64,000 nucleotides of DNA from NCBI GenBank assembly GCA_963676415.1, contig OY781097.1, positions 620,001 to 684,000 on the forward strand. Reading direction: 5' to 3'. The translations under genes were made by a program, and so were the position numbers. Positions within the stretch are counted from its first letter, which is position 1. Each line of letters begins with the position of its first letter. The notes under the pieces are model-generated. The model saw nothing but the letters and a program-made list of their open reading frames with translations. It was not told where the DNA came from and searched no databases. Of this stretch, positions 45,801 through 58,100 are shown piece by piece. This DNA comes from G963662905 sp963676415 (lineage in GTDB: Bacteria; Bacteroidota; Bacteroidia; Bacteroidales; WRLA01).

Positions 45801-46002
45801 GTGTTTTTTTGTTTTTTCCAAAAACTATGCAAAAATAATACAGACAGTATTAATTCTCAAAACATGTCGTTTGCAGTACACACGTTCGAGACACATCCAG
45901 ACGGGTCAAACACCGCCTTCGCATTTCATGAACACCTCGGAGAAGGACAAAAGGTTTATTTCTTGGCGAAATTTTCATCAGAGATGGATTCGGCCCCCGT
46001 TC

Positions 46003-46024
46003 CCACGCGTGTCCTCACGCGTGG
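46003..46024 (+). repeat. REP upstream of the RAYT pseudogene
   Basis: CCACGCGTGTCCTCACGCGTGG lies 29 nt before the transposase start. It is the inverted counterpart (20 of 22 bases) of the REP at 46730-46751. Confidence 0.75.
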
Positions 46025-46053
46025 CTTAGCAGAAAAACCATTATCTTTAGCCC

Positions 46054-46710
46054 GTGAGTCGCAACTATAAATTTCATAATCCAGAGGGTGTGTATTTTGT
46101 TAGCTTTGCTGTTGTTGAGTGGATAGATGTTTTTACAAGGATCGAATACAAAGACATACTTCTCGACACATTTCGGTATGCGCAGCAAAACAAAGGAATG
46201 GAAATTTTTGCCTGGTGCCTGATGACCAACCATGTCCATCTGGTTTTCAGGTCGTCAGGAAAAGTTAAACCAGAAGAAATAATGAAACAAGCATGATAAA
46301 AATAATCATTAACACCCAAGACAATGATTATTTTTCATCATGCGGTTCCATCCCACCTTTGAAAAATAAATTATAATCGGATGAAAGGTATTAAAAGCTT
46401 TTCCAGTAGGGAATTGGTTCACGCAATAAAAGAAAACCCGCAAGAAAGCAGAAGGGACTGGTTATTGGATAGTTTTTCAAAAGCTGCAATAGAATCTTCG
46501 AACGTCAAAAACCACCAATTCTGGAGACACGACAATAAACCAATTGAATTATGGAGCAATAGAGTGATTTCGCAAAGAATCAGGTACGTTCACCAGAGTC
46601 CAGTCGAAGAGGGTCTGGTGTTTTATCCTGAGGATTATTTGTACAGTAGTGCATTGGATTATGCAGGAAAAAAAGGGATACTCGAAGATGTTATTGTGGT
46701 TGACATTTAA
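46054..46710 (+). pseudogene. REP-associated tyrosine transposase (RAYT), interrupted
   Basis: Two frames in the same phase are parts of one transposase of the Y1/HUH type. The first (46054-46296, GTG start, 80 aa) includes the HUH motif MTNHVHLVFRSSG. The second (46381-46710) continues with FSSRELVHAIKENPQESRRD, HQFWRHDNKPIELWS and RYVHQSPVEEGLVFYPEDYL, typical of Bacteroidota RAYTs. A 99-bp insert with a TGA stop separates them. Removing it gives KPEEIMKGIKSFSSREL in frame. The expected tyrosine region would lie after the insert (RYVHQ). Inverted REPs flank the gene, the normal RAYT context. Confidence 0.85.
46288..46386. mobile_element. 99-bp in-frame hairpin insert in the RAYT gene
   Basis: ATGAAA occurs at 46282-46287 and again at 46381-46386, so the segment 46288-46386 is bounded by a 6-bp direct repeat. 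Inside, CATGATAAAAATAATCATT (46292-46310) pairs with AATGATTATTTTTCATCATG (46323-46342) with one bulge. The insert carries a TGA at 46294. Its length is a multiple of three, so the frame is kept on both sides. Confidence 0.65.
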
Positions 46711-46729
46711 AAAGTACCATTAAGCAGTA

Positions 46730-46751
46730 CCACGCGTGGGGACACGCGCGG
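46730..46751 (-). repeat. REP downstream of the RAYT pseudogene
   Basis: CCACGCGTGGGGACACGCGCGG lies 19 nt past the transposase stop. Its complement matches the upstream REP at 20 of 22 positions. Confidence 0.75.
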
Positions 46752-46760
46752 CAACTGGGG

Positions 46761-47212
46761 GATAAAAAAAAGCCTGCGCCAACCAACCTCGGCGGCTCAG
46801 CGGTAAAAACACGCATACCGGCCTATGCTGAAGAAAAGATATATTACCGGTGCGCTGCACCTGTTTCGCGATTCTTCAATGCATTTCTTTAAATATCTCC
46901 GCGGCGCTGCCGCTGGATTTTGCAAAGCTCCATATAAGCTGCAGAGCAGCGAGAAGATTTAAAAAACCAGAGAGCAAAAGACAATTGAGCTACAGCGTAG
47001 CCGTGAGATTTAAAATACCAATCGGGTTTAACCCAATGAGACCTCTCCTCGTGTACTCATCGAGCTGACGCTCCATGCACAATTTCCGCTCAAAAGAATT
47101 TATCCGCGAAGCACACAAATAAGCGCTAATAAAACACACCCCTTCGCACCCTTCGCGTTCTTCGCGGATAAAAAACAGCCCGCACCAGCCAACCATAGCG
47201 CCTCAGCGGTAA
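46761..47212 (+). repeat. Long intergenic repeat, copy D
   Basis: Starts about 10 nt past the RAYT downstream REP. It shares the left 95-bp part (ACGCATACCGGCCTATGCTG onward) with copy B and the central part (AGCTGCAGAGCAGCGAGAAG, GACAATTGAGCTACAGCGTA) with all copies, but is more diverged and shortened. It lies in the 716-bp gap before gdhA; between 47213 and 47426 no gene or clear promoter is seen. Confidence 0.75.
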
Positions 47213-47426
47213 AAAACCACCTTTTTCAGCATTAAACCATCAAGCATTATGTAAAAACTCCAAACCCTATTGCAGTTCTCTCCATTCGCCTTTGCGTGAA
47301 TCACGCAAATTCATCCGCACTGCACCCAATTCGGCTGTATATCTTGCTTTTGCGTTTTCCTTTTTCCTAATATTGGATCAAAATTAAACGCAAATCAACT
47401 TATTTTCAATTAAAAGAATAAAAAAA

Positions 47427-48779
<1,353 letters not shown>

Positions 48780-48819
48780 TTTAGTACCCTATTATAACTA
48801 AACATACGTTCAAAAAAAG

Positions 48820-48850
48820 ATCCCTGCCTTCGGGCGGGGATTTTGTTTTT
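48820..48850 (+). terminator. Rho-independent terminator of gdhA
   Basis: ATCCCTGCC-TTCG-GGCGGGGAT (9-bp stem with one mismatch, UUCG tetraloop) followed by TTTGTTTTTT, about 40 nt past the gdhA stop. Confidence 0.88.
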
Positions 48851-48914
48851 TGCACTTCTTGCTATCCTTTTCGAACCAGCCCAATTTTTTCCACGTCCGC
48901 TACATATTTTTTAT

Positions 48915-48922
48915 TATCTTTG
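48915..48922 (+). promoter_or_regulatory. Possible -7 box before the 2020-aa protein
   Basis: TATCTTTG fits TAnnTTTG; it lies 150 nt before the ATG at 49072, leaving a long leader. No good -33 box was found. Confidence 0.3.
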
Positions 48923-49071
48923 TGATTCCCCGGGGTTTAGCAAGTCATTCCATTTTACGGTTCATTTTTCGCCCTCTTTTTCTATAATTGGGAGCTATTA
49001 AATAATGCCCAGACCGTAATCTATGCCCGGATAAAGCCTGGAAAAGCCAACACCAAATAAAAACAGGAAAT

Positions 49072-52000
49072 ATGAAAACCGGAACAATTTCTTTTCTTTC
49101 CATATGGATATTAATATGCCTGCTGCACTTCGATGCCCAGGCACAAAGCAATCAGGACACCACCAATTTACCAAAAATCAGCATCCAGTCATTAAATGGT
49201 TATGGCCCCTATACGCTTGGCGATAAAAGGAGCAACTACATCATGGCCTATGACCTGCCCACCAATACCCGGGAGATTACCTTCAAAATTATTGACTCCA
49301 AAGGCCAACAGGTGAATAAGCCTCACACTGTTCAGGGACATTATCTTGAAGAAGCCACATGGCAATTCGATTCTGATAGCATGGATTTCCCTCTTTCCCC
49401 AAAACTCAGTGTCGAAGTTTACTATCAAGGCGACAGCATAGCACAGTATTTCATCCCCTATTTAATTTATCCGGATACGATTTGGTTTGAATCAAGTGCA
49501 GGCTGGGGCCCTTTTATCAGCAATGATTATGCCCTGGCGGATACCAGCTGGAACAAAGTCCCCGCAAAATACACTGATTTTTCAGTAACAAACCTACCAC
49601 CTCGCTGCGATACCGTAATAATACGGATATGCAAAGCCGACTCCAGTGTTATTGACTCCCTGGTCCATATTGCCCCGTCCGGCCAATATCTCGATTCGGC
49701 GCATTTCTCAAACTACCGGCTTGATTCACTGTCGGTTTCCACAGCCTACGCAGAAATTGCAGTATATGCCGAAGGAGGACCGCCCAATGGTATAAGAAGA
49801 CAGAAAGAACTGGATATTGACGCACAGAAAGCCCGGATTCGGTTTGTTGACAAAAATGCATCATATCAGGACACAATACCTCCTTTGACTCAAAACCACA
49901 GAAACGGCAAAATTCTGCTCATTGATACTGTTAATTACGCTGAAATATTAAACGGCCCCGGAATTCCCCAATATCATATTGATGGTACATATTACAAAGG
50001 GCCACTTAGCATAGATATTATTCGGGAAGATTTCACCATAGAAAGCTGGCTTAAATTTAATTGGAATGAATTCCAGGCCGATCCAAAAGCCATTTATATC
50101 ATGAATGTCGATTCGCTCTGGAATGTAAGGATTGCATCGGAATATGGAGGGCCAAGCCTTTATTTCTCTTCAATGACAGGAGGCGAAGAAAAAAAACTGA
50201 TACACGCCACCCTGCCAAAAGACGTAACGAAAAACTGGCATCACCTGGCATTCAGCTATCAATATATGGTAGGGTCAAACCGGCATGTGAAAGTATATTG
50301 GGACGGAAAGGAGTTATCCAATGAGTCCATAAGTATTTTTGAAGATAATTACTTCGACATCGAAAACTCTCCATATTATAAAAATTTAAAGACCAAACCC
50401 TTGCATCTAGGCAGCACGCCAGACCCATATTATATTTATAATGCAAACCTCATCACCGCCATGGACGAAGTACGGATCTGGAGTTATGCCAGAACTGCAT
50501 CTGAAATTGCAGGAAATTACAATCAGGAAATTCTTCAGAGCGAAAGCCTTGTAGGGTATTGGAATTTTGATGACAAACGTAATTTCATGAAAACCATTGT
50601 CGATTTGAGCTATGAAAACAATACCGGGCAACTAAAGAACAATGCTTCGTTTGCGCCCCAGGACATAGAAGTTGAACATTTCAGCGACAGCTTGATCGTG
50701 TATTCCAGTGCACAAAACACTGATTCCATTCAAATTTGTTTCATTGATAACAACAACAGCATTCATTTTGAGAGAACAATGACATGTGCGGATGCAAAAG
50801 CTGTGTTATTCTACGACTTATCAGAACTGCCAGCATCAGCAAACCGCTTAATTACATATGAATACAATAGTGATTGGGACAGCGCAAGTATTAGCATCTT
50901 CCCGATTGAAATAAAACCTCCCTCTCCTATTGCTGCCCCAAAATACAACTGGGGCAGATTTTATCAAAGCGATGAATACTTTCCTCAACTATATAACTAT
51001 ATCGATGTTTCAAATTTCCCTTCAGGCACATATAAAGCAGAGCTTGGCCTGGAATGCAATGGACATTTTTTTGAAAAACACGAATATTCCAGTACCAGTA
51101 TCCCCTTTCAGTATTCGGTTAGCCTGAATGGGAAAAACAATTACATCCAAACCAATGAAAAAATTAAAATACCCACCAATGGTTACATAAATTTCTGGTT
51201 TAAAACAAGTACCGACAAAGGCGGCAGGCTTATTTGCTTCAGTACCACAAAAAGCGGAGTGAACAGCACACGAACCGAAAGGAATATTTATATGATGCCC
51301 GATGGTTCCATTCGGTTTGTACTCAACTCCGATTACACTTTATACGCCGAACATGCATATAATGATGGTCAATGGCATCAAATTGAAGTCTCTTTTGGTG
51401 CTGAGTCGGCAGATATAAGCATAGATGGATGCATAGTGGACCAGAAATTTATTGGATACCTCGATACTTACACCGGCTATTGGCTCATAGGACGTTACAA
51501 TGCCGGAAAAGATGAAAAATACAGAGAGCTGAATGAATATTTTAAAGGATCGCTGTCACAAATTTCAATTCACAAGCAGGAGCCCGGAACATCGCAGACC
51601 TTATTAAAACTTGATGAAGGCACAGGTCAGGATATATCGGACAGCCATGGAAACAATAATGCAAAAATAATGGGCGACGCACCTGCCTGGTTTAAAAACC
51701 AAGATGATATATCCCATCTGAAATGGAAGGGCAATATGGCAAATAAAAAACCGGGCACTTACACCTTCTACGCGCGTGTTTATTGTGCCAACAGTCCTGA
51801 TTCAGGCCTGTACTACCCATTGGGCCGATTCAGTATTGAAAACCCAGTACCCGGCCATAAATTTGATTACTATTTCACAAAAAGCCTGGGATTCTTTAAC
51901 GAAGGAGTTCTGATGTTAAACGAAATTGAAGGCAGCACTGATTATACAAGTCAGAATAAATGCCGTAATTGGAAAAACGATTATTTAAGAGCTGTCTTCC

Positions 52001-55000
52001 TTAGCCCCGACCACCTGATTATCAAAGATGAATACTATAGCTATACCGAACCATTGGGAGAATATAAATTCTCCTTTGATATGGGCGACGCTCCTGTTGG
52101 CAGCTATATCAGCTTTCAGCTGGGGAGCATGTCGGACAGTGACACTACAATGGATGTGTATTTTTCCGTACCAATCTATATCAACAGAATTATACAACCT
52201 ACAATGAAAGGTTATTTTGGCCCGTTCGAGCAAGCCATTGCTCCGGGTGTAATGGCACAAAACAATACATTTACCATTAGTACGGAACATCTTGACGACC
52301 TTACAAAAATCACAGGCCGCTTTACAAACGAGCACGGAACAGAACTGGGATCAACACAGGCTGTACAAAAAAATGACACCACCTGGGAACTTACCTATCC
52401 GATGGGCACATTATCACCACCAAAATCATTCCTTTATGTGGATTACTATCTCGGCGACAATCCTCATCCTGTTTTAACAGATGGCCCTCATGCCATAACG
52501 ATTATAAAAACCCGTCCCTTCTGGTTTGATTTTATTGAAGATGATCATTTTTACAATATCGAAGAAAAAGGAGATAAAGTAACTTTTGAAATAGAAACTT
52601 ATCTCAGCAAAGACAACAGGACTGTTGTTACCCGCACATTCATCATCCCCAAAGGCATCCCTCTCCTAGGAGGCACTAATATAAAAACAGGGAAAAAAAC
52701 AGTACGAGCCCGTCTTGAGTTTACCAAATCAACCAATACCCTTGGCATCAATGGCGACCCTAAATTTCAAAACACATTGTTTAAGTTTAAAGTTGGCCCT
52801 CCCGAAATTGTAGATGCTGATTTCCAGATGAAAGAAAACGATTATTATTACCTCGATGATAATAACGACCTGATTGCAACACAAAATTTTGCCACAAGCC
52901 TCGACCTTACCTGGAGCATCAAAAGGCTTGTGGAAAACCCAATTACAGAATTCATAAAGCTATATAAAGCACTGCGCATAAAAGACTGGTCCGAAGTAAA
53001 ACCCGTTGGCCTCACGGCTAATTTCACCGTTTCGCCTACAATTGGATATGCTTCGCGCCTGCATTTTAAAATGGACAGCACCAATGGCGTGTGGGGTTCA
53101 TACGGAAAATTGAAAATTGATGCCAATCCGGCACATCACGCAGAATACAACAACAGCGCCTCATATTATTTTGCCTATATAGGCATGAACAATGAACTGT
53201 CCATCGGGCTCACTTTTGGTGGCGGCCTGGTTGATGTATATGCGGCCATAGCACTAGGGCTTTATGGTGGCATTGGGGATTCATATATCGATATCCCGAA
53301 AAGAAAAAACCACTTTATCCTTGCCAGTGTCATCCAACTCTATTTCAGGGTTTACCTAACAGCCTTATGGAACTGGTATGAAGTGGATTTGTATGGGCCA
53401 AAACCAATACACCGCTGGTCCATTGGCGATGATGACATGAGAGACTGCATCCCGCCATTTGAAGGGGATAAAAAATTCAAACTCGACTCCAACCTGAATG
53501 CAAGTCTTTATTTGCACAAACCTGTGGGATATTATTCAAAAATTCCACTTCCTACACCACAACATGCAATGGGCATCAACGGAAGCAACAATGCCATTAC
53601 ATGGCTGGAACCCGGAAGTGAATACGGCAAGCGGAAAATCTGCCTTGAACACCTTAATTTCCCGGGAAAAACCTTTGGAAAGAAAATCATTTTGGAAGAG
53701 AATGACAATGCCCCTCAAAAAGCAGTTAGTGAGTTTATTAACGACAGCATTGCAATCTGTAGCTGGATGCAGAGCCGCCATAATCCACAAAGCATCAGGG
53801 AAACTGATCCTGACAATATCCTTGAAAATATTGCCCGCTCGCATGATATTTATTATGCTGTTTACAACAGCCGGACCAATGAGGTGCTCCAAAAAATTCA
53901 AATCGAAGACCTGATGAACGGTTACGTATCCGGAAGGGCTGAAGGAAACCCAAAAATCTGCAAACTAAACGATCATTCAGCGATGCTTTGTTGGCAGGTA
54001 GCCAATATGGAAAACAACACTTCTCAACTATGGTACACGATAATCAGCAATGATAATGGCCAATGGGTTTCTGAGGAAGGACGCCCATTTGCTTCACCGG
54101 GAGGCATTCAAAGCAACCTGAACCTTGCCTGCCCGGAAGAAGGAACGATACTGGCCGTTTGGAAAAATTATGAACCTCAGGTTATTGAGCGCAACCGCTT
54201 GCTGTATTCCCTCTTTGAAGGCGACGAATGGTCTAATCCCGAGCCCTTTGGCTTTAACACAGACAGTATCCACTATAATTACCTCGACCTGGATTTTGAA
54301 AACAGTTACGGAGCATGTCTTTTCTCGACATATGATATAGCAAAGCAGGCGGAAAAAGACGAAGCACTCTATCTGAAGAAATGGAACTTCGACTCCCATA
54401 ATTGGGCAGCAGAAGAAGCAGGCCTGGTTCATGCAGACTCCCTGCATCACATCGAATTACCCAGCCTGGATATCCGGGAAGACGGGGAAGCCGTAATTGC
54501 CTTTAAACGCTCAAGGCCGGGTTTATACGACATGAATCGCAGTATAAGCCAAATTGATGTTTTAAGCGGACATATAGACGAAGATCCCGGCAACTGGAAT
54601 ACTTTCGCGGCCAATCCCTATGTTTGCGATACAACGAAACAGGTATCTGAACTCAGCATCAGTTTTACAAAAGGAGATAGCGTCATTTTGCTTTGTCAGG
54701 AGTTTACCATGACAGCAACCAATATGCCCTACAGGCCAACTCATGGCATCCGTTTTGGAAACCCATTGATGAACCTTGTTTTCAGGGCCTTTGAAATCAA
54801 AGAAGACCGTATTATCGACATTGTTGAGTCGGGTTATTTCACTCCGGTAACTGAGTTGCCGCTTGAAGAACATGATATCTCACTTGGGCAAAACTTCCCT
54901 AACCCCTGTTCCAATGAAACAAGCATAACTTTCTACATTCCGGATGAAGCACCTGTGCTCTTCGAACTTTACGATATTTCAGGAAAAAAAGTTAGCACAT

Positions 55001-55134
55001 TGATAGACGAAACATTATCGGCCGGAGCCTATGATTTAAAAATCAATACTTCTGAGCTGGAATCCGGTTTTTATTTCTGTAGGCTTACAAAAGGAAAAAT
55101 CCACAAAAGCAGAAAAATCATTGTGAAGCACTAA
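49072..55134 (+). CDS. Giant secreted LamG protein with T9SS sorting domain
   Basis: A 2020-aa protein with a signal peptide (TGTISFLSIWILICLLHFDAQAQ region). It contains two LamG/concanavalin-like domains: about residues 286-490 (DFTIESWLKFNWNEF ... TAMDEVRIWSYARTASEIAG) and about 678-840 (YSVSLNGKNNYIQTNEKI ... GQWHQIEVSFGA). A middle part (about 880-1450) is beta-rich and unassigned. About 1500-1850 looks like a sialidase- or propeller-type region with repeated SxAICSWMQ, SAMLCWQVA, EGTILAVWK and EAVIAFKRS strands. The C-terminus (about 1937-2020) is a type A T9SS domain (ISLGQNFPNPCSNETSITFY). No catalytic motif was found. It starts an operon with the gene at 55153. Confidence 0.83.
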   Translation: MKTGTISFLSIWILICLLHFDAQAQSNQDTTNLPKISIQSLNGYGPYTLGDKRSNYIMAYDLPTNTREITFKIIDSKGQQVNKPHTVQGHYLEEATWQFDSDSMDFPLSPKLSVEVYYQGDSIAQYFIPYLIYPDTIWFESSAGWGPFISNDYALADTSWNKVPAKYTDFSVTNLPPRCDTVIIRICKADSSVIDSLVHIAPSGQYLDSAHFSNYRLDSLSVSTAYAEIAVYAEGGPPNGIRRQKELDIDAQKARIRFVDKNASYQDTIPPLTQNHRNGKILLIDTVNYAEILNGPGIPQYHIDGTYYKGPLSIDIIREDFTIESWLKFNWNEFQADPKAIYIMNVDSLWNVRIASEYGGPSLYFSSMTGGEEKKLIHATLPKDVTKNWHHLAFSYQYMVGSNRHVKVYWDGKELSNESISIFEDNYFDIENSPYYKNLKTKPLHLGSTPDPYYIYNANLITAMDEVRIWSYARTASEIAGNYNQEILQSESLVGYWNFDDKRNFMKTIVDLSYENNTGQLKNNASFAPQDIEVEHFSDSLIVYSSAQNTDSIQICFIDNNNSIHFERTMTCADAKAVLFYDLSELPASANRLITYEYNSDWDSASISIFPIEIKPPSPIAAPKYNWGRFYQSDEYFPQLYNYIDVSNFPSGTYKAELGLECNGHFFEKHEYSSTSIPFQYSVSLNGKNNYIQTNEKIKIPTNGYINFWFKTSTDKGGRLICFSTTKSGVNSTRTERNIYMMPDGSIRFVLNSDYTLYAEHAYNDGQWHQIEVSFGAESADISIDGCIVDQKFIGYLDTYTGYWLIGRYNAGKDEKYRELNEYFKGSLSQISIHKQEPGTSQTLLKLDEGTGQDISDSHGNNNAKIMGDAPAWFKNQDDISHLKWKGNMANKKPGTYTFYARVYCANSPDSGLYYPLGRFSIENPVPGHKFDYYFTKSLGFFNEGVLMLNEIEGSTDYTSQNKCRNWKNDYLRAVFLSPDHLIIKDEYYSYTEPLGEYKFSFDMGDAPVGSYISFQLGSMSDSDTTMDVYFSVPIYINRIIQPTMKGYFGPFEQAIAPGVMAQNNTFTISTEHLDDLTKITGRFTNEHGTELGSTQAVQKNDTTWELTYPMGTLSPPKSFLYVDYYLGDNPHPVLTDGPHAITIIKTRPFWFDFIEDDHFYNIEEKGDKVTFEIETYLSKDNRTVVTRTFIIPKGIPLLGGTNIKTGKKTVRARLEFTKSTNTLGINGDPKFQNTLFKFKVGPPEIVDADFQMKENDYYYLDDNNDLIATQNFATSLDLTWSIKRLVENPITEFIKLYKALRIKDWSEVKPVGLTANFTVSPTIGYASRLHFKMDSTNGVWGSYGKLKIDANPAHHAEYNNSASYYFAYIGMNNELSIGLTFGGGLVDVYAAIALGLYGGIGDSYIDIPKRKNHFILASVIQLYFRVYLTALWNWYEVDLYGPKPIHRWSIGDDDMRDCIPPFEGDKKFKLDSNLNASLYLHKPVGYYSKIPLPTPQHAMGINGSNNAITWLEPGSEYGKRKICLEHLNFPGKTFGKKIILEENDNAPQKAVSEFINDSIAICSWMQSRHNPQSIRETDPDNILENIARSHDIYYAVYNSRTNEVLQKIQIEDLMNGYVSGRAEGNPKICKLNDHSAMLCWQVANMENNTSQLWYTIISNDNGQWVSEEGRPFASPGGIQSNLNLACPEEGTILAVWKNYEPQVIERNRLLYSLFEGDEWSNPEPFGFNTDSIHYNYLDLDFENSYGACLFSTYDIAKQAEKDEALYLKKWNFDSHNWAAEEAGLVHADSLHHIELPSLDIREDGEAVIAFKRSRPGLYDMNRSISQIDVLSGHIDEDPGNWNTFAANPYVCDTTKQVSELSISFTKGDSVILLCQEFTMTATNMPYRPTHGIRFGNPLMNLVFRAFEIKEDRIIDIVESGYFTPVTELPLEEHDISLGQNFPNPCSNETSITFYIPDEAPVLFELYDISGKKVSTLIDETLSAGAYDLKINTSELESGFYFCRLTKGKIHKSRKIIVKH

Positions 55135-55152
55135 ACCCCAAAAAACAAAAGC

Positions 55153-58100
55153 ATGATATCCAATAAGTTTATATACCAATTTGCTTTGGTGCTCTTTCTG
55201 AGCCAGATTTCAATTTTTAATATTATCGCGCAGACTGCCGATAATTATCCGGGTTCCGCTTTGGATTTCGATGGCACAGATGATTATGTGGAACTGGCCA
55301 GCAGTGCTGCTTTCAACTCCTCGGCTTCATTTAGTGTAGAGCTTTGGCTTAAACCGCAATCAATGACGGGCAGCCATATTGTTGCACAGAAGGGAGCCGA
55401 CTGGACGCTGAGGATTTTTGAAGATCCGTCTAAATCCTCACAATCTTTTGCTGTTGTGGAATTCGGCATCAATGATAATGCACAGTTTTCACAGCTTACG
55501 ATTTCGACTGCCAGCGAACTGATTGATCAATGGGTACATATTTGTGGTGTTGTGGACAGAAGTTCAGGGAATGAAAAGCTATTGGTTTATGTAAATGGTG
55601 TTGCGGGATCATTGGTTTCCAATCCGGCAGCAATAACCACCGGTGGAAGCAACATCCGTTTGGGTGAAAGCTATCCGGGCATCATGGATGAAGTGCGCAT
55701 TTGGAATACCGCATTAAGTGAACAGCAAATCCGCGAAAACCAACATCTGACCCAAAGTGCCAGCGCCATTGATTTATATGCATATATCCAATTTAACGAA
55801 GGAAGCGGTAGTACTGCTGCAGATGCTACAAGCAACAATCATGATGGCAGCCTGAACAATATGAACACATCAACTTGCTGGCTCAGTTCCGACGGCCCTT
55901 TTGGGGGCGGAAGCAGCAATACACAAACCGAAGCAAATGGCCTGGTAACTTTTAGCGGAACCGATCTGAGCATGAACTTCAGCCAGCAGAACGGGGCAAG
56001 CATAACTGTAACACGTATTGAACTGGCCCCGAACAACAATCCCGTTCTTTTCGACAGCCAATACTGGGTTGTAAACCGTTTCGGCAGTGGCAACTTCGAA
56101 GCTGATCTTACGTTCACAGTTTCTGAAGACATTACCAATGATGATGCCGGCACACCATCCCGCATAAAGCTATTTTCCCGGGCGAGCAATTCAGATGACA
56201 ACTGGCAAAATACGGCCCAAGCTTCATCAGCAGATGCTGCAAACGAGCAGGCCAGCTTTAGTGACATAAGCGGTTTCAGCCAGTTTTCATTAGGGCGCCG
56301 CCTGCCAGCAGAGCAATCTTCAGGTTATACACTAAATTTTGGAAGCGGAGATTACATCAGCTCCTCCGACATCCCTTCCCAACTTGAAGCTGTTAGTTTA
56401 GAAGCATGGGTTTATGCCAAAAGCCTGCCAGGTAGCAACAACAGAATTATAACGCTGGCCCCGGAGGATGCTGTGATACGACATTGTGGAGCAGAACAGC
56501 AGGGACAACTCCATTTTTACATCAAAAAAAAGGATGGAAACCTATATGGTATCCGGGTTGACAATACATTAAAGACAAACGAATGGATGCATGTGTGCGG
56601 CACCTATGACGGAAGTGAGATGAAAGTTTATTGCAATGGCATCCTATTGGATTCGAATACACCAAACGATGGTCTATACCCTCCCAATGGAACAATGGAA
56701 ATAGGCGCTTCAGGTGAAAGCTGGGATGGATATATTGACGAGGTCCGGGTATGGGATCATGCACGCAGCGAGGAGGAAATCCAAAACTATATGTACGCAA
56801 CATTAAGTGGCCTGGAAGAGGGATTAATCTCATATTATCAGCTTAACGAAGGAACCGGAAGCAGTACAATTAATGTTATTGGCGGAGGGTCAGGATCATT
56901 AAACAATCTTGATAATTCTGATTGGATTTCATCCACCGCACCCGTACCTTATCAAAGCGAAAGCGATGGCAGCTGGGCCTCTTCAGGGACATGGCAAAGC
57001 GGCCAGGGCGTTCCAACTAGGAGCTGGTCGAGGGTCTCGGTGAACAATGACCTCAGCCTGAGTGACGATGTCATCCTTAAATATTTGAATATCAACGCAG
57101 ATGCCAGCCTGAGCATTGACAATGCCGCTTTAACTGTTACAGACAGCATGGACAATGCAGCCGGCACTACAGGTCTGGTTATAAATTCTGCCAGCAGCGG
57201 AGATGCAACCCTCATCCATAATGAGCCCAATATTGATGCCACAGCAAAGAGGTATGTTAACCAATCGAAATGGCATTATGTATCAGCACCTGTTATTGGA
57301 CAAGAAATTTCCGAGGATTGGATGAGCAATAATTCCATTACTAACTCGCCACCATATCAGCTCTTTCGCTGGGATGAGCCTACAAATTACTGGATTATTT
57401 ATTCATCAGATGGAATTCCGGTTATCTTTGGAGATACTCATTTTGGATCAGCAAAAGGATATGTGCTTACTACTTCCGCTGATCACAGCCTGAGTTTTAG
57501 CGGCACTTTATTGGCTGAAAACATAAGCCTCCCACTCACTTTCAATTCTGATAAAGGAAATGGATTTCATATAATAGGAAACCCTTTCCCCTGCCCTATA
57601 GGAATCACGGAAGACAGTGAAAGCACCGGCAATTTCATTGCAGCAAATTCAGGTTTACTGGATCCCGATTATCAGGCCATTTATCTTTGGAATGAAGAAG
57701 CCTCTTATGAATATGGTGCTGACCAATATGCTGTTATTTGCAACGCCGGATACAGTGGCCCTGACCAGTCATCAGCAATTAGTCAGGATTATATTGGCCT
57801 TGGGCAGGCATTTATGGTAAAAGTAAAAGAAAGCGGCAATATTGCATTTGACACGAATATGCGCAGCCATCAGAATGCGACTTTCTATAAAAATCAAGAA
57901 AGCTGGCCCGGCATCACATTATATGCCCACGGAGAATCAGGTTCATCCAGATGTATTATTGCATTTGATGAGCAAATGACTTACGGCCTTGACCGGTCCT
58001 ATGATGTGGCAAAAATCACATCAAACCAGGCAATAAGCCTATATTCAAGACTGGTAAATGACAATGGAAACAAGTTTGCCGTTCAGTCCATACCACTCGA

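Noticed and set aside
45766..46070. Two overlapping plus-strand frames between the PKD/BACON gene and the RAYT
   Set aside because: They begin inside a terminator and end in a REP; the translations are not conserved-looking. Remnant coding sequence cannot be excluded.
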